From contig VUAW01000014.1 of NCBI GenBank assembly GCA_008711135.1, positions 21,251-85,250 of the forward strand: a stretch of DNA of 64,000 nucleotides, written 5' to 3'. Under the pieces are notes generated by a model. The model was given only the letters and a program-made list of their open reading frames with translations, was not told the DNA's origin and did no database searches. Origin of the DNA: Rhodobacteraceae bacterium LNNU 3342. Its GTDB lineage: Bacteria; Pseudomonadota; Alphaproteobacteria; Rhodobacterales; Rhodobacteraceae. Both the position numbers and the translations under genes were made by a program. Each line of letters begins with the position of its first letter. Position 1 is the stretch's first letter. Below, in pieces: positions 51,681 to 61,538 of this stretch.

Positions 51681-53078
51681 ATGCTTACCAGCGTCGATTT
51701 CCAGATGAAAACCTTAGTGCTCGTCGATGTGCGGGCGCTGGACGTGGTGCGCCGCCACCTGCCGGACGAGATTCAGGCGCAGGGCGTCGATACGGCAGAA
51801 AGTGCTGGATTTAACCTTGTTTCGGATCGTCCGGTGGTGGGCGGGGTCGCGCTGACGGGCCAAGGCGCCTCGCTTCGGGCGGCCCTTTCGGATGGGCCGT
51901 TTCATGACCTACCGATTGCTGAACTGGATCCCGATCAGCCCGACGCTGTACCGGTGACGCTTTTCCGGCTTCTGCTGACGGGCCTGCAAGGCGCTTATCA
52001 GCAGATGGGGGATGCGCGCTCGGCCGCCGCGCTGCTGCGAGGCGAGAAGATCGCGATGGAGACGCGCTTCCGCGAGATAGAGAACCTGCTCTACACGCTT
52101 GGCAGCCCGCAGGTGGTTAACGCACTGACTTGGCCCGCTGCAGGCGGGATGCTGACGCTGGCACAAGGGCAGACGGTAGCGCAAGTCCTGCCACTGAATG
52201 TCGTCAGCCTGACAGCCATCGACCTTTGGTGCCCCCAGGTCCTCACCCCGCAGATTGCGCAGCTGTCGGTTGCGGTCGAGGACGTATCTGGCGCCATCTA
52301 CAAGATGCAGCCGGCGGCCCCTGAACTGGGGCTTGAAACCGGCTGGCTCCGGTTCGTCCTTGCGGCGCCGGTGGACGGCATCGGTCGCGACTGCCGCCTT
52401 GTTGTTCGCTGGTCCGGCGAAGGTTCGATCCGCCTTGCGCTGGGGCAGCCGGTGCCCGACAAGCGGTTCCAGGCTACCATCCTTGACGGTTCTGCCACGG
52501 ACGAAACGCTTTCGCTGCGCGTCTGGAAATCGGTGGGTGGGGTCCGCCTGCCCAGCTGCACTCCCTCTACTGCTGGCGCCCGGTCGGTCAGCATCCGGAG
52601 CGCGGATTTTCTGTCTGCAGGCAATCTTCCCCGGCCGCAGATCTTTGCCTCGCCGCCTGCGTCAACGGACCATGTTTCCGCCGCCTATTGGCACAACGAG
52701 GATTCGATCCTTGTGCATCCGTCGCGCAGTGGCGCGGCGTGCGCCATCATCCGCGATGTGGACCTTGCGGGGCTTTCGCATCTCTCAGCGCTGGTGACGG
52801 TCGGGCACAACCGGGCGCCGCATATGAACTTCGCGGTAGGCGTGGCGCCCCACGGAGCTGTGGACGACGATGGGCTTTGGCAGCGGCGCCTGGGAACCTG
52901 GGCTGTCGGCGTGCCGCCACATGGCTGGGCCGAGGCGCATTGCTTCCCGGTTGAGCCGATCACCGGGCGCGCGGACATCCTGCTGGCGACGTCGCTTGCG
53001 ACGGACGTTCCGAATGATCTGAGCTGGGGCCTGTTCCGCGGGTTCCGTATCTCCCTTGGGACTACCAGAGAGGAATAG
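51681..53078 (+). CDS. Protein of unknown function next to glycosyltransferase genes (possibly DUF6212)
   Basis: 465 residues, no signal peptide or membrane helix. The N-terminus (TLVLVDVRALDVVRRHLPDE) is followed by a helical part near residues 90-140 (AAALLRGEKIAMETRFREIENLLYTLG). The rest is beta-rich with several Trp, for example IDLWCPQVLTPQIAQLSVAVED and HNRAPHMNFAVGVAP. It resembles a domain of unknown function seen beside large glycosyltransferases in Rhodobacterales, but I am not sure of the family. It lies four bases before the next gene, so the two are co-transcribed. The ATG at 51705 is an alternative start. Confidence 0.7.
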   Translation: MLTSVDFQMKTLVLVDVRALDVVRRHLPDEIQAQGVDTAESAGFNLVSDRPVVGGVALTGQGASLRAALSDGPFHDLPIAELDPDQPDAVPVTLFRLLLTGLQGAYQQMGDARSAAALLRGEKIAMETRFREIENLLYTLGSPQVVNALTWPAAGGMLTLAQGQTVAQVLPLNVVSLTAIDLWCPQVLTPQIAQLSVAVEDVSGAIYKMQPAAPELGLETGWLRFVLAAPVDGIGRDCRLVVRWSGEGSIRLALGQPVPDKRFQATILDGSATDETLSLRVWKSVGGVRLPSCTPSTAGARSVSIRSADFLSAGNLPRPQIFASPPASTDHVSAAYWHNEDSILVHPSRSGAACAIIRDVDLAGLSHLSALVTVGHNRAPHMNFAVGVAPHGAVDDDGLWQRRLGTWAVGVPPHGWAEAHCFPVEPITGRADILLATSLATDVPNDLSWGLFRGFRISLGTTREE

Positions 53079-53082
53079 CACC

Positions 53083-55764
53083 ATGATTCGCTGGAATCAC
53101 AGGCTCGCGTCCCCCGAACAGGTCTGGCCAGAGCCGGCACGGCCCGCGAACAAGGGCATCAGCGTCGTTGTTCCGGTCAAGGGTCATCCGGTCCTGATCG
53201 ACGATGCCCTTGCCTCGGTTCATCGGGAAATGGCGGCAGGCATCATCCGCCGTCTGATCGTGGTCAACGACGGCTGCACCTTTGCCGAAACCCGCAGCAC
53301 CCTGACGGCATGGCAGGCGACGCTTGGCGACCGGATCCGCGTTCTTAACTGCAAGAACGGAGGCCTCAGCGCCGCGCGCAACCGTGGCATTGCCGCTGCG
53401 CTTGAGCTTGATCCTGAAATCGAGGCGGTCTTCCTTCTGGACGCGGACAACGTCCTCGCCCCTGGCGCCGGGACGGCAATGCGTCGGTTGCTTAACAATC
53501 AGCCCGACGCGGATTGGTTCTATCCGGACTTCGACTTCTTCGGCCAGCATGGCCACTACATCACGGATCGCGATCCCGACCTGCTGTTCCACGCGCAGAT
53601 CAACTTGTGTGAGGCAGGGAGCCTGATCCGGCGCCGGGTGTTCGAAGCGGGCATCCGCTTTGACGAAGAGATGAAGCGCGGCTACGAAGACTGGGATTTC
53701 TGGCTTCAGGCAGCGCAGGCGGGCTTTCGCGGTCAATCCGCCGCCCAGCCGTTGCTGCTGTACCGCAAGCGCCCCGTCAGCATGCTGAGCAACTCGCATG
53801 ACGCGGATGGCGAACTGCGCCGCTATCTGGAAACCAAGCATCGCTGGCTGTTCTCGGCGCCGAAGCTTCTGGAACTGGAAGCCGCGCGTTTTCCGCGCTT
53901 CGCCGTCATTGAAGGTGACGGCCAAAGCGCCACGCTTTTGACCGATCCGGGGCAGGGCACCGACATCCCGCTGAGAGAGCTGGAGCGCCTCGTCATGGCG
54001 CATTTTGCCGAGCCTTTCGCGAACCATGCGCCCGCATACATCGTGTTCCTGCGCGACGGACTCTCGGCCCGCCTGCGCGAGAACCGGATGCTCCACAACT
54101 TCCTGTGGATATCGGAGCGGCGCTGGAGCCGGTTCGAGGACCGGCCCGACATTGACCTGTTCTTCCTGGATGAATCCGACGATGGACACCGGATCGTTAC
54201 CGATCACGGCAATCCTGAACGTGCGGCCGACGGCGTGGTCATCGACATTGCCAGCCTGCGCAACATGCTTGACGCGCCCGAGGACTGGCTGCGCCAGGTG
54301 GATCGTGCGCCAACGCCTGTTAAAGCGACGAGCTGGCATCTCGCGATCGAGGGGATGGTGCCGCTTGACCGCAAGACCGTGGGCGCGGCGGAACTGCTGC
54401 GGTCCTTCCTGCTCCTGCTCAGCCGCAGCCGCTTCCGCGCAGCCCTGGACCAGAAATGGGAATGGCGTGAAGTAGGCGGCGCGGTGGACCGCGGTGCAAG
54501 CGCGCGGATCCCGCGGCGCATGGCGACGGGCGGGGTGGTCTTTCCGCTGCTCAAGCAGGCGGGTTTGCGCGACATTGGCTTTGTCCTGCCGATCTTTGAC
54601 TTTGGCGGCGTGGAAAAGGTCGTGGCGTCCATGGCACGGGAGTTCGAGCAATCGGGCTATCGCTGCCACCTGTTCGTGATCAGCGACCGCCCGATCCACC
54701 CGGACAGCTGGGCGCTGAAGGCTTTCACCACCGTCAACTGGATGCCCGACGCCAGCGCGATCGACTGGTCGGGCACAGAGTTCCTTGGCACGGCCGAACC
54801 AAGCTGGGGCAACCGGCATGAGAAGGCCGACCTGATCGGATTGCTGTCGTCAATGGACGTGGTGATCAACGCGCATTCCGGCGCGCTGCACAAGGTGGCC
54901 GATCACCTGCGCCGCGGCGGCGTCACCATGATCGATCACCAGCACCTGCTGGAGCGCAGCACCTATGGCCGCAGCTATGGGCCGCCGAAGCTCGCGCTGG
55001 CCTATGAATCCGCCTATGACCTGATCCTTACCTGTTCCGAAGCGATGCGGGTCTGGCTGCACGGCAACGGCATCCCGAGGGAAAAGCTGCTTCCGGTCGT
55101 CAACGCCCCGGGTTATCCGCTTGCCCCCGCGGCGGCGCGCAGCGTTATGGAGAAGCGCGAGACACATCCGCGCCAAGCGCCGCTGCGCGTGCTGTTCATG
55201 GGCCGGCTCGACCCGCAGAAGGGGGTGCACCGGCTCTCCTCGGTCTATCACGGCCTGTCAGTCCGCGCGCCGCAGATCCAGCTCACCATTGCTGGCGGGT
55301 CCGTCGTTGACGCGGGCGAGGCTGCTTTTTCCTTCCCCTCATCGACAAACCTTCTGGGGCCTGTGCGCGGACCTCATGCCCTGACGCGGCTTCTGGCCGA
55401 AACCGACGTGATGATCCTGCCGTCGCACTACGAGGGGCTGCCCCTCTCGGTGCTCGAGGCGCAGCGCTGTGGCGTTGTCGTGATCGCCACGGACGTCGGG
55501 GCGATGGAAGAGGCCATCGTTGACGGAACCACCGGCTTCATCGTGCCCGAACATGGCTGTGAGGAGACAATCCTGAACCAGGTTCTTGCGCTTGATGCGG
55601 ATCGGGACCTGCTTGCGCGTGTGTCGCTGCAGGCCGCGCGGATGACGCGGGACTGGACTAAGGCTCTTGCCCCACTGCAATCGTGGCTACTGAAAGTGGA
55701 TGCGTCTGCTGAGCACCAAAGGACGCCTCTAAATCCGGTAAAGGTGAGAGTAGCATCCAAATGA
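53083..55764 (+). CDS. Large bifunctional glycosyltransferase (GT2 plus GT4 domains)
   Basis: 893 residues. The N-terminal GT-A domain has ISVVVPVKGHPVLIDDALASV (about 26-46), LIVVNDGC, the metal-binding LLDADN (about 118-123) and YEDWDFWLQAAQAGF. The C-terminal half is a GT-B (GT4) domain: FVLPIFDFGGVEKVVASMAREF near 500, LFMGRLDPQKGVHRL near 705 and ILPSHYEGLPLSVLEAQRCGVVVIATDVG near 785. Both kinds of active site seem complete. No membrane helix. It probably builds a repeating unit of a surface polysaccharide together with the neighbouring genes. Confidence 0.88.
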   Translation: MIRWNHRLASPEQVWPEPARPANKGISVVVPVKGHPVLIDDALASVHREMAAGIIRRLIVVNDGCTFAETRSTLTAWQATLGDRIRVLNCKNGGLSAARNRGIAAALELDPEIEAVFLLDADNVLAPGAGTAMRRLLNNQPDADWFYPDFDFFGQHGHYITDRDPDLLFHAQINLCEAGSLIRRRVFEAGIRFDEEMKRGYEDWDFWLQAAQAGFRGQSAAQPLLLYRKRPVSMLSNSHDADGELRRYLETKHRWLFSAPKLLELEAARFPRFAVIEGDGQSATLLTDPGQGTDIPLRELERLVMAHFAEPFANHAPAYIVFLRDGLSARLRENRMLHNFLWISERRWSRFEDRPDIDLFFLDESDDGHRIVTDHGNPERAADGVVIDIASLRNMLDAPEDWLRQVDRAPTPVKATSWHLAIEGMVPLDRKTVGAAELLRSFLLLLSRSRFRAALDQKWEWREVGGAVDRGASARIPRRMATGGVVFPLLKQAGLRDIGFVLPIFDFGGVEKVVASMAREFEQSGYRCHLFVISDRPIHPDSWALKAFTTVNWMPDASAIDWSGTEFLGTAEPSWGNRHEKADLIGLLSSMDVVINAHSGALHKVADHLRRGGVTMIDHQHLLERSTYGRSYGPPKLALAYESAYDLILTCSEAMRVWLHGNGIPREKLLPVVNAPGYPLAPAAARSVMEKRETHPRQAPLRVLFMGRLDPQKGVHRLSSVYHGLSVRAPQIQLTIAGGSVVDAGEAAFSFPSSTNLLGPVRGPHALTRLLAETDVMILPSHYEGLPLSVLEAQRCGVVVIATDVGAMEEAIVDGTTGFIVPEHGCEETILNQVLALDADRDLLARVSLQAARMTRDWTKALAPLQSWLLKVDASAEHQRTPLNPVKVRVASK

Positions 55765-56061
55765 GCGACTTCTCCGTCGCGATGTTGTTAGACCGCCCAA
55801 GTGCTGGTGAAATACCAAGCCATCCGGCGATAGCTCCGGCACTTACCTGCGTTCGCCTGAACTCGATGGGCTAGAGTTGTCACTTTCAGAACGAAATGTC
55901 AGCTCAGACCGTTAGCCCATGTAAAACGAAGTAGTAGAACCTCTGACGACGCTGCCGCATTCCGCGCCATCTCCGAACGCCATATCGCCCACCAATCCTG
56001 AACGATGATGTCTGGCGAAATAACGCAGCTGAAAGCCGCCATTCCCATGTGCCCAAGATCG

Positions 56062-59000
56062 ATGAAAACAAACACATTTGACTGCTCTGCCGTAATAAAT
56101 GTCCACCGGGAAGGTGTTCTTTTAGTTCCGACCCTGCGAAGCATTGGCCTCGCTAAGTCTGAAGCTGAAAAGTACGGCGGGCGCGTTGAGGTGATGATTG
56201 TTGCAGACAATCCCGATGAGCGGACACTTGAAATTTGCCGCGCCTGGGGCGAAGCAACAGACATCAAGATTGTAGACGAGCGCGACCTCGGAAGGGCTCG
56301 TGAACATGGAATACGATCTGCCAGTAGTAGGTGGGTATTCCTGCACGACGGCGATGATCTTTTTTCATCGAATATATACAGCGAGTTTATAAGGCTGCTA
56401 AAGGGAGATGCAATAAGAGAGCGCCAAGTGTACCACTTGGAGTACTTCATAAAGTTTGGTGGTGAGAACGAGATAAGGCGGATCATCCCTAGCGACGACC
56501 CGTCATTCGACCCACTATTTCTCGTGTATGACTGGTTCTACTCAAATAAGTGCGTGATTGACAAAACGCTACTTGATGTTTTTCCAATCCCGCACAACGA
56601 CAAGATCACGGGTCTTGGGAATGAGGATTGGTCCTGGGCGGGCGACACTATAGCAAGCGGGATCGTCCACGCGATCCTGCCGAACACGGCATGTTTCTAC
56701 CGAGTGAAAGAGGCGCATCTGTCTCTTGGTCTTGTGCCATCGATGACCCAGAGGGCATCTAAACTGTATTCGCAGGAGTACATTAACGGCGGGGCACGCC
56801 GGCAGAATGCGTCCCGAATGCTGGTAGACGAACCGGACTTTATCACACAGATTCAGCTTCCAAAGGTCGTTTATGACCTAATGGACGAACAGGCGGTGTT
56901 AGAGCCGCTTATAAGCGCGAACCGCCGCAGAAACCCGTGGGCCGTCAATTCGTACCTCAGGTCAATGCTCCGCCGAAGTGCGGATGGTGCAGCTTCATTT
57001 CTCGGCCGCCTCGATCACAGAAAGAAGCTGATTATATTCCTGTCCGACAGGTACAGCACCGTCGGACCTCGCTTTGTGGAGATGTTGAAGGACATCCAAG
57101 GTACGTACTCGCCGGAGAGTCACCAAATTATATTGATCCATGAAACGGATCGAGATGTTTTTTCGCACCTCGATTTGGCCGACGAGTGGGGAACCCTGTA
57201 CCTTACTACCCGCCGTATGAAGTCAGAATTTGCAACTCCCGAGTGGTTCTTCTCACGGTTGCCGCTTCGAGCGATTGTTCAGCATCCCGGCTGCACTATA
57301 GTAGATACAGGAAGTCAAATCTTTCGCGCGCTGTGTAAAGATTTCTACAAAGTGGTGGTGTCGCAATCGAAGCGGATTATAATGGCGCGTTGTGAGGTGG
57401 TGGAAGATGCTATTCTTGGCCTGAGACAAAAGGCTCATGATGTCCGTGGCCTTCTCAGTAGGTCGCCGCTGTACGATGAAAAAAAAGTCCACATTCTCGA
57501 TGTATTTGGATCTTCTCAAGGCGGTATTGGAAACAATCTAAGAATATCTGCGAATACTGAACTCGCGGAATTCATTTTCCTCAACCTTACAGTCAAAGCG
57601 CCAGCCATCAAAGATGTTGCAGCGGATTGGGCTTTGATAAGACCCGGCCAGGCAGTCAGTCGAAATTTAATTGTCGAGCACGATAAAGAGGAAAAATCCG
57701 AAAGTCTGTACGTCGAGGCTGGAGGGGTCTTGTCGCCGAGATTCGTTGTCGCCGCCGTACTTGAAGCGCGAAAGTTGAACCGAAACGTGATCGTTATCCC
57801 TCAGACGATCCAGCATTATGATCCTGCGACCGAGGAGTTTTACTTTCGCTGGTATGACTTCTCAGATCCCTCTGCGGTAGTAGCTGAGCTATTTGACAGA
57901 AGTTCGAGGGGGCACCTGGTCGGCCTCGCGGCGGTCGTATGTGGCTCGGAAATAGTGGAAAAGTACAAGGGCTGCGGGGACCTGATGGGGCTTCTTGATG
58001 ATGAGGCGCGATCATTTGGTGAGCCTGTGATCATCACTGTCGGGGGAGAGGCCGGAGGTATATCTCTTGTGGTGACTTCATCGAAACATGAGAATGCGAT
58101 CGATGCGAACGCCTATCCCGCTTTCTTTTCCTCAACCAGGGGCAGAAGTCAGGTTGGTGAGCAACTGCTGGAGAGATACGGAGTCGCTTTTTGCGCTTCG
58201 GATTATCTAAGCTCGTTTCGCCACTCCCGCTCGATGGAAGAGATCAAAGCTTATTGCCAACAATGGCGGGAAGATCGGCCTGACGTGGCGGCGGTTGTCG
58301 CGCCGCCTTCTGAAGCGCTGCTACTTAGGCAGTTGAGCGAAGAAGCGCAGGCGTGGGCTCAGAACATTTGGATGCCAGTTTACCGATACTTTTCCGAGCC
58401 AGCGTCTAACGGGGAAGATAAGAGGCGCTCGATTCGGAAAGCTGCTGAAGAGGCGTCGCTCCTAGAGTCCTCTTTCGAAGATATGCTCGCAATTCTGCAG
58501 GTAAGAGAAGATACGTTCTTCCCGCCGAGTTCGTTGCGAGATATTCGCTGGAGAGGCCCCGAGTTCACCAATCGGGCTCATGTTTTGAAAAAGCTCCGGG
58601 AGATGGGCTCCGCTCTTGAGGGCGGTCACTTCGTCCTTCTTCCGTTTCTTGAGTCTGGAGGGGCTGAGCTCGTCGGAACGATGCACCTTCGAGCATGGAA
58701 GAAGTTTGGTCTCGTGTCTCCCCGTATCATCCTGACCGAGGGGGAGCAGATCGTGGCAAACTATGAAGAATTTAGTTCCGACACCATCAACCTCCCGCAG
58801 ATGATCTCTGGCATTACAGGGATGGCATATCCTGGAGAGTTCTCGCTAGAAGACCGAAAGATCTTCCTGAGAACATTCTTGGACGCCGCTCGTCCTAGTA
58901 GAATATTCTGTGTCCAATCCTATACTGGGTCGCTAGTTCTGTCTCATTACAAGCCGTCTGCGGTTGTCGAGTTTGCGATGTTCTGCCCTCACATAGATGA

Positions 59001-59751
59001 AGAGGGTCGGGTGTCTGGCTTCCAGAACGTAATACCAGCGGTTGATGATCACGTGGATCTATATCTTTGCGACAACACCAGATTCGCGAGCGAGATCGTA
59101 GAAACATATGGAATCGGGCCCGATCGCGTCCGTACCCTGTTCTACCCGCCTGATGTCAAACGAGTCAGCGCGATCGACCCTCAATTTCGTAGTGACCACC
59201 GATCGAGGCACGTCCTTTGGGCCAGCCGGATCGATCATCAAAAGAATCCGGAGATGCTAGCGAATATCGCTAGAGCAATGCCGGACATGACGTTCCATAT
59301 GTACGGACGCCGCGTAATGCTCGACTCGGAATTTGATATTGGGGAGCTGCCAATCAACGTCAGATTTCACGGGCAATTCTCTTCGCTTGCTGAACTGATC
59401 GTCCGTAACTACCTCTGCTTCCTCTACACGTCTCGATTTGACGGTATGCCTAATATGCTGCTTGAGGTGGCTGCGGCAGGACTTCCTGTAGTCACTCCCA
59501 ACGTGGGGGGAATCTCCGACTTTTTCGGCGCTGACTGGATAGGCTACATCCCCGGCGAAGGCGGCGTGGAAGACTACGTTCAGGCGATCCGTTCTGTCGC
59601 GATGGAGCAGAATCATAAGCTCATGCTTCAGAAGCAGGAGGCCGCCCTCTCGTCTCGATCTCTTGATAATCTAGAGGATTGCTTGCGTTCGATGCTCTCT
59701 GAGCAGGTGTCAGGAACACCCCTAGATACGGGGAAGTACCGGGCCGGCTAA
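56062..59751 (+). CDS. Very large glycosyltransferase (GT2 N-terminus, GT4 C-terminus)
   Basis: 1229 residues from the ATG at 56062. A start at 56005 adds 19 residues of unconvincing sequence, and neither start has a good ribosome site. The GT-A part has CSAVINVHREGVLLVPTLRSI, VMIVADNPDERTLEIC, WVFLHDGDDLFSS and LGNEDWSWAGDT. A middle region of about 550 residues has no recognised domain. The GT4 part has FVLLPFLESGGAELVGTMHL, VLWASRIDHQKNPEML and CFLYTSRFDGMPNMLLEVAAAGLPVVTPNVGGI. Codon use is markedly more A/T-rich than in genes to the left, suggesting recent transfer. Confidence 0.85.
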   Translation: MKTNTFDCSAVINVHREGVLLVPTLRSIGLAKSEAEKYGGRVEVMIVADNPDERTLEICRAWGEATDIKIVDERDLGRAREHGIRSASSRWVFLHDGDDLFSSNIYSEFIRLLKGDAIRERQVYHLEYFIKFGGENEIRRIIPSDDPSFDPLFLVYDWFYSNKCVIDKTLLDVFPIPHNDKITGLGNEDWSWAGDTIASGIVHAILPNTACFYRVKEAHLSLGLVPSMTQRASKLYSQEYINGGARRQNASRMLVDEPDFITQIQLPKVVYDLMDEQAVLEPLISANRRRNPWAVNSYLRSMLRRSADGAASFLGRLDHRKKLIIFLSDRYSTVGPRFVEMLKDIQGTYSPESHQIILIHETDRDVFSHLDLADEWGTLYLTTRRMKSEFATPEWFFSRLPLRAIVQHPGCTIVDTGSQIFRALCKDFYKVVVSQSKRIIMARCEVVEDAILGLRQKAHDVRGLLSRSPLYDEKKVHILDVFGSSQGGIGNNLRISANTELAEFIFLNLTVKAPAIKDVAADWALIRPGQAVSRNLIVEHDKEEKSESLYVEAGGVLSPRFVVAAVLEARKLNRNVIVIPQTIQHYDPATEEFYFRWYDFSDPSAVVAELFDRSSRGHLVGLAAVVCGSEIVEKYKGCGDLMGLLDDEARSFGEPVIITVGGEAGGISLVVTSSKHENAIDANAYPAFFSSTRGRSQVGEQLLERYGVAFCASDYLSSFRHSRSMEEIKAYCQQWREDRPDVAAVVAPPSEALLLRQLSEEAQAWAQNIWMPVYRYFSEPASNGEDKRRSIRKAAEEASLLESSFEDMLAILQVREDTFFPPSSLRDIRWRGPEFTNRAHVLKKLREMGSALEGGHFVLLPFLESGGAELVGTMHLRAWKKFGLVSPRIILTEGEQIVANYEEFSSDTINLPQMISGITGMAYPGEFSLEDRKIFLRTFLDAARPSRIFCVQSYTGSLVLSHYKPSAVVEFAMFCPHIDEEGRVSGFQNVIPAVDDHVDLYLCDNTRFASEIVETYGIGPDRVRTLFYPPDVKRVSAIDPQFRSDHRSRHVLWASRIDHQKNPEMLANIARAMPDMTFHMYGRRVMLDSEFDIGELPINVRFHGQFSSLAELIVRNYLCFLYTSRFDGMPNMLLEVAAAGLPVVTPNVGGISDFFGADWIGYIPGEGGVEDYVQAIRSVAMEQNHKLMLQKQEAALSSRSLDNLEDCLRSMLSEQVSGTPLDTGKYRAG

Positions 59752-59823
59752 CCGTATAACTATAGCCACGAACGGTGCTCAGGCCAGAGATTGGCTGGAT
59801 CAAAAGATATTGGCAGGTCGATA

Positions 59824-61026
59824 ATGAGAAAGATGACGCTAGTCCTTCACATCGGGACGGAGAAGACTGGAACGACGCTACTGCAAAAGTGGCTCTATAA
59901 AAACAGAAGACAGCTTATGGAGCAGGGGTTCTTTCTTAGTGATAAGCTGGGATGGGAAAATAACCGGGAGCTCGTGGCCTACTTCAGGACGGATAGGGAC
60001 GAATTCTGGGACTTCAATGGCTTCCGCGATGTCCAGGATAAGCATGATTACTTTGCCGGATTTTTGGAAGATGTGGAAAAGGAAATAATCGAGGCCGCTG
60101 AAAATCATCACACGATGATTATCACGTCCGAGCACTTTCACAGTCGTCTTACTAATGATGTCGACGTGCAAAACTTCTCGAGTTTCTGCCGGCGAAACTT
60201 CGGAGACCACGTGTTGATATGTTACCTGCGGCCGCAGTGGGAGGTGAGGAAGTCCCTATATTCCACGGATCTAAAAAATGCCGAAACGGACGATTTTTCT
60301 GTTTATAAAGATGATTTGACGTCATCCGATCCCTATTTTAATTACTCCGACTTGTACAAGCGGTGGAAGAGAAACTTTTCTTCAGCTAAGATGGATTTTA
60401 GGCGATACAGCAGAGCGTCTTTTGTCGACGACGATATTAGGCGGGACTTCATGACGGCAATGCCAGTTCCAGTGAGAACGGAAGGTATGGAGTTCGGCTC
60501 CGAGCGGGAGAACGAAAGCCTGAAGAAGTTGCAAGCCTCTGCCTATGTTGCAGTTAATAGAACCACGCCTTTGTTCTCGGGCGGCCGGGTAGATCATCGA
60601 AACTACGAGTATAAGGCATTGTTAGACGAAATTGAATTACTAAAAAGAGGAGCGATTAAGGATATACTTTCGAACACAGTTTATGACGTCTTCAAGAGTT
60701 CTAATAATCTTCTTTTTAGAGATGTATTCTTTGGAGATGACGTGTTTGGCGCTCCGAAAGATGACGCAGTTGAGGATGAGACACTTTCGATTTCAGAGGT
60801 GGGTAAGATAATCGAAGCATTGGTCGAGAAGTTGATTCCTTTTTTTCAGAAAAAGTGTCTGTCTGATGCTGAGGTTGATCTTGTTCGCGATGTCGCGCTG
60901 AAGAGTGAAACTGGCGGGCAACTCTCGAAGGAGGAAGCTATTGGCTTGATGAGGATCGCTAGAAAATCGCGGCCCAGTGGAGAATTTATAAGGAGTAAGT
61001 TAAAAGAGTGGGCTGGCGATGATTAG
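59824..61026 (+). CDS. Sulfotransferase-like protein
   Basis: 400 residues. The N-terminal LVLHIGTEKTGTTLLQKWLY is a P-loop-like 5'-phosphosulfate binding motif of sulfotransferases. VLICYLRPQWEVRKSLYSTDLK resembles the 3'-phosphate binding part. From about residue 220 onward the sequence is charged and helical without recognised domain. It lies 72 bases behind the large glycosyltransferase and shares its A/T-rich codon use. The chosen ATG lies 33 bases downstream of the first in-frame start, where similarity begins. It probably acts on the glycan made by the preceding enzymes. Confidence 0.78.
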   Translation: MRKMTLVLHIGTEKTGTTLLQKWLYKNRRQLMEQGFFLSDKLGWENNRELVAYFRTDRDEFWDFNGFRDVQDKHDYFAGFLEDVEKEIIEAAENHHTMIITSEHFHSRLTNDVDVQNFSSFCRRNFGDHVLICYLRPQWEVRKSLYSTDLKNAETDDFSVYKDDLTSSDPYFNYSDLYKRWKRNFSSAKMDFRRYSRASFVDDDIRRDFMTAMPVPVRTEGMEFGSERENESLKKLQASAYVAVNRTTPLFSGGRVDHRNYEYKALLDEIELLKRGAIKDILSNTVYDVFKSSNNLLFRDVFFGDDVFGAPKDDAVEDETLSISEVGKIIEALVEKLIPFFQKKCLSDAEVDLVRDVALKSETGGQLSKEEAIGLMRIARKSRPSGEFIRSKLKEWAGDD

Positions 61027-61193
61027 CTGCTATCCTAACTCCTTTCACTGAGGAATGACGCGAGAGCTTCGACTGGTTGATTGCCCCTTCACAAGGCCCC
61101 TCAGCCTCAGGTAGTGAGCTATTCGTTGGGACGTTATTGCACATATCGGTGATGAGGACTCAGCCAGCGGCTTCTGATGTTTAGATCAGGCTG

Positions 61194-61349
61194 ATGCCGA
61201 AGCCCTCCACCAGCCGCTACCGCACGACGAACTGGTCCGACTATAACGCTGCGCTGCGCAAGAGAGGCTCGCTGTGTGTCTGGTTCGATCCTGACATGGT
61301 CTGGCATGCGGCGAAGTCCGGCAAGCGCGGGCGTGTATCGACCCAGTGA
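61194..61349 (+). pseudogene. N-terminal remnant of an IS5-family transposase
   Basis: The first 46 residues read like an IS5-group transposase start: MPKPSTSRYRTTNWSDYNAA, then LRKRGSLCVWFDPDMVWHAA and SGKRGR. After that the frame leaves the family and stops within four codons, at the point where another element begins (TGTATCGACCC, near 61334). The catalytic DDE part is absent from the window. The rest may lie beyond the right edge if the inserted elements split the gene. Confidence 0.75.
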
Positions 61350-61418
61350 AAATCTGCTCATGCTACAAGGAGTAAAACGTAGCGATGAGTGGACCATTGG
61401 AAGACGTCGTCGAGCGGT
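61334..61418 (+). pseudogene. Left part of an IS3-type element with the start of its orfA
   Basis: From about 61334 the sequence no longer matches the IS5 transposase. An ATG at 61385 with AAGGAG upstream begins MSGPLEDVVER and is cut at 61418 by the IS21-type element. The sequence right of that element (from 63945) continues with WTAKRKSALVIEIIQGKT in the frame needed after removing one copy of a 4-base duplication. That second part is typical of IS3-type OrfA proteins. The left terminal repeat is not proven. Confidence 0.55.
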
Positions 61419-61538
61419 TGAGAACGGCGGTGCGAAACTAGTCCACGGAAGTGGCGGCATGGAGCTGCTGCGGGCGGCGTAAAAGTCGTCCACCCTTTCC
61501 CTTTCTGCGGCAGCAGGGAGGGCGCGAGGATTTTCAGC

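Noticed and set aside
53062..54819. A 585-residue minus-strand frame opposite the first large glycosyltransferase
   Set aside because: Shadow frame. The plus strand has complete GT2 and GT4 motifs.
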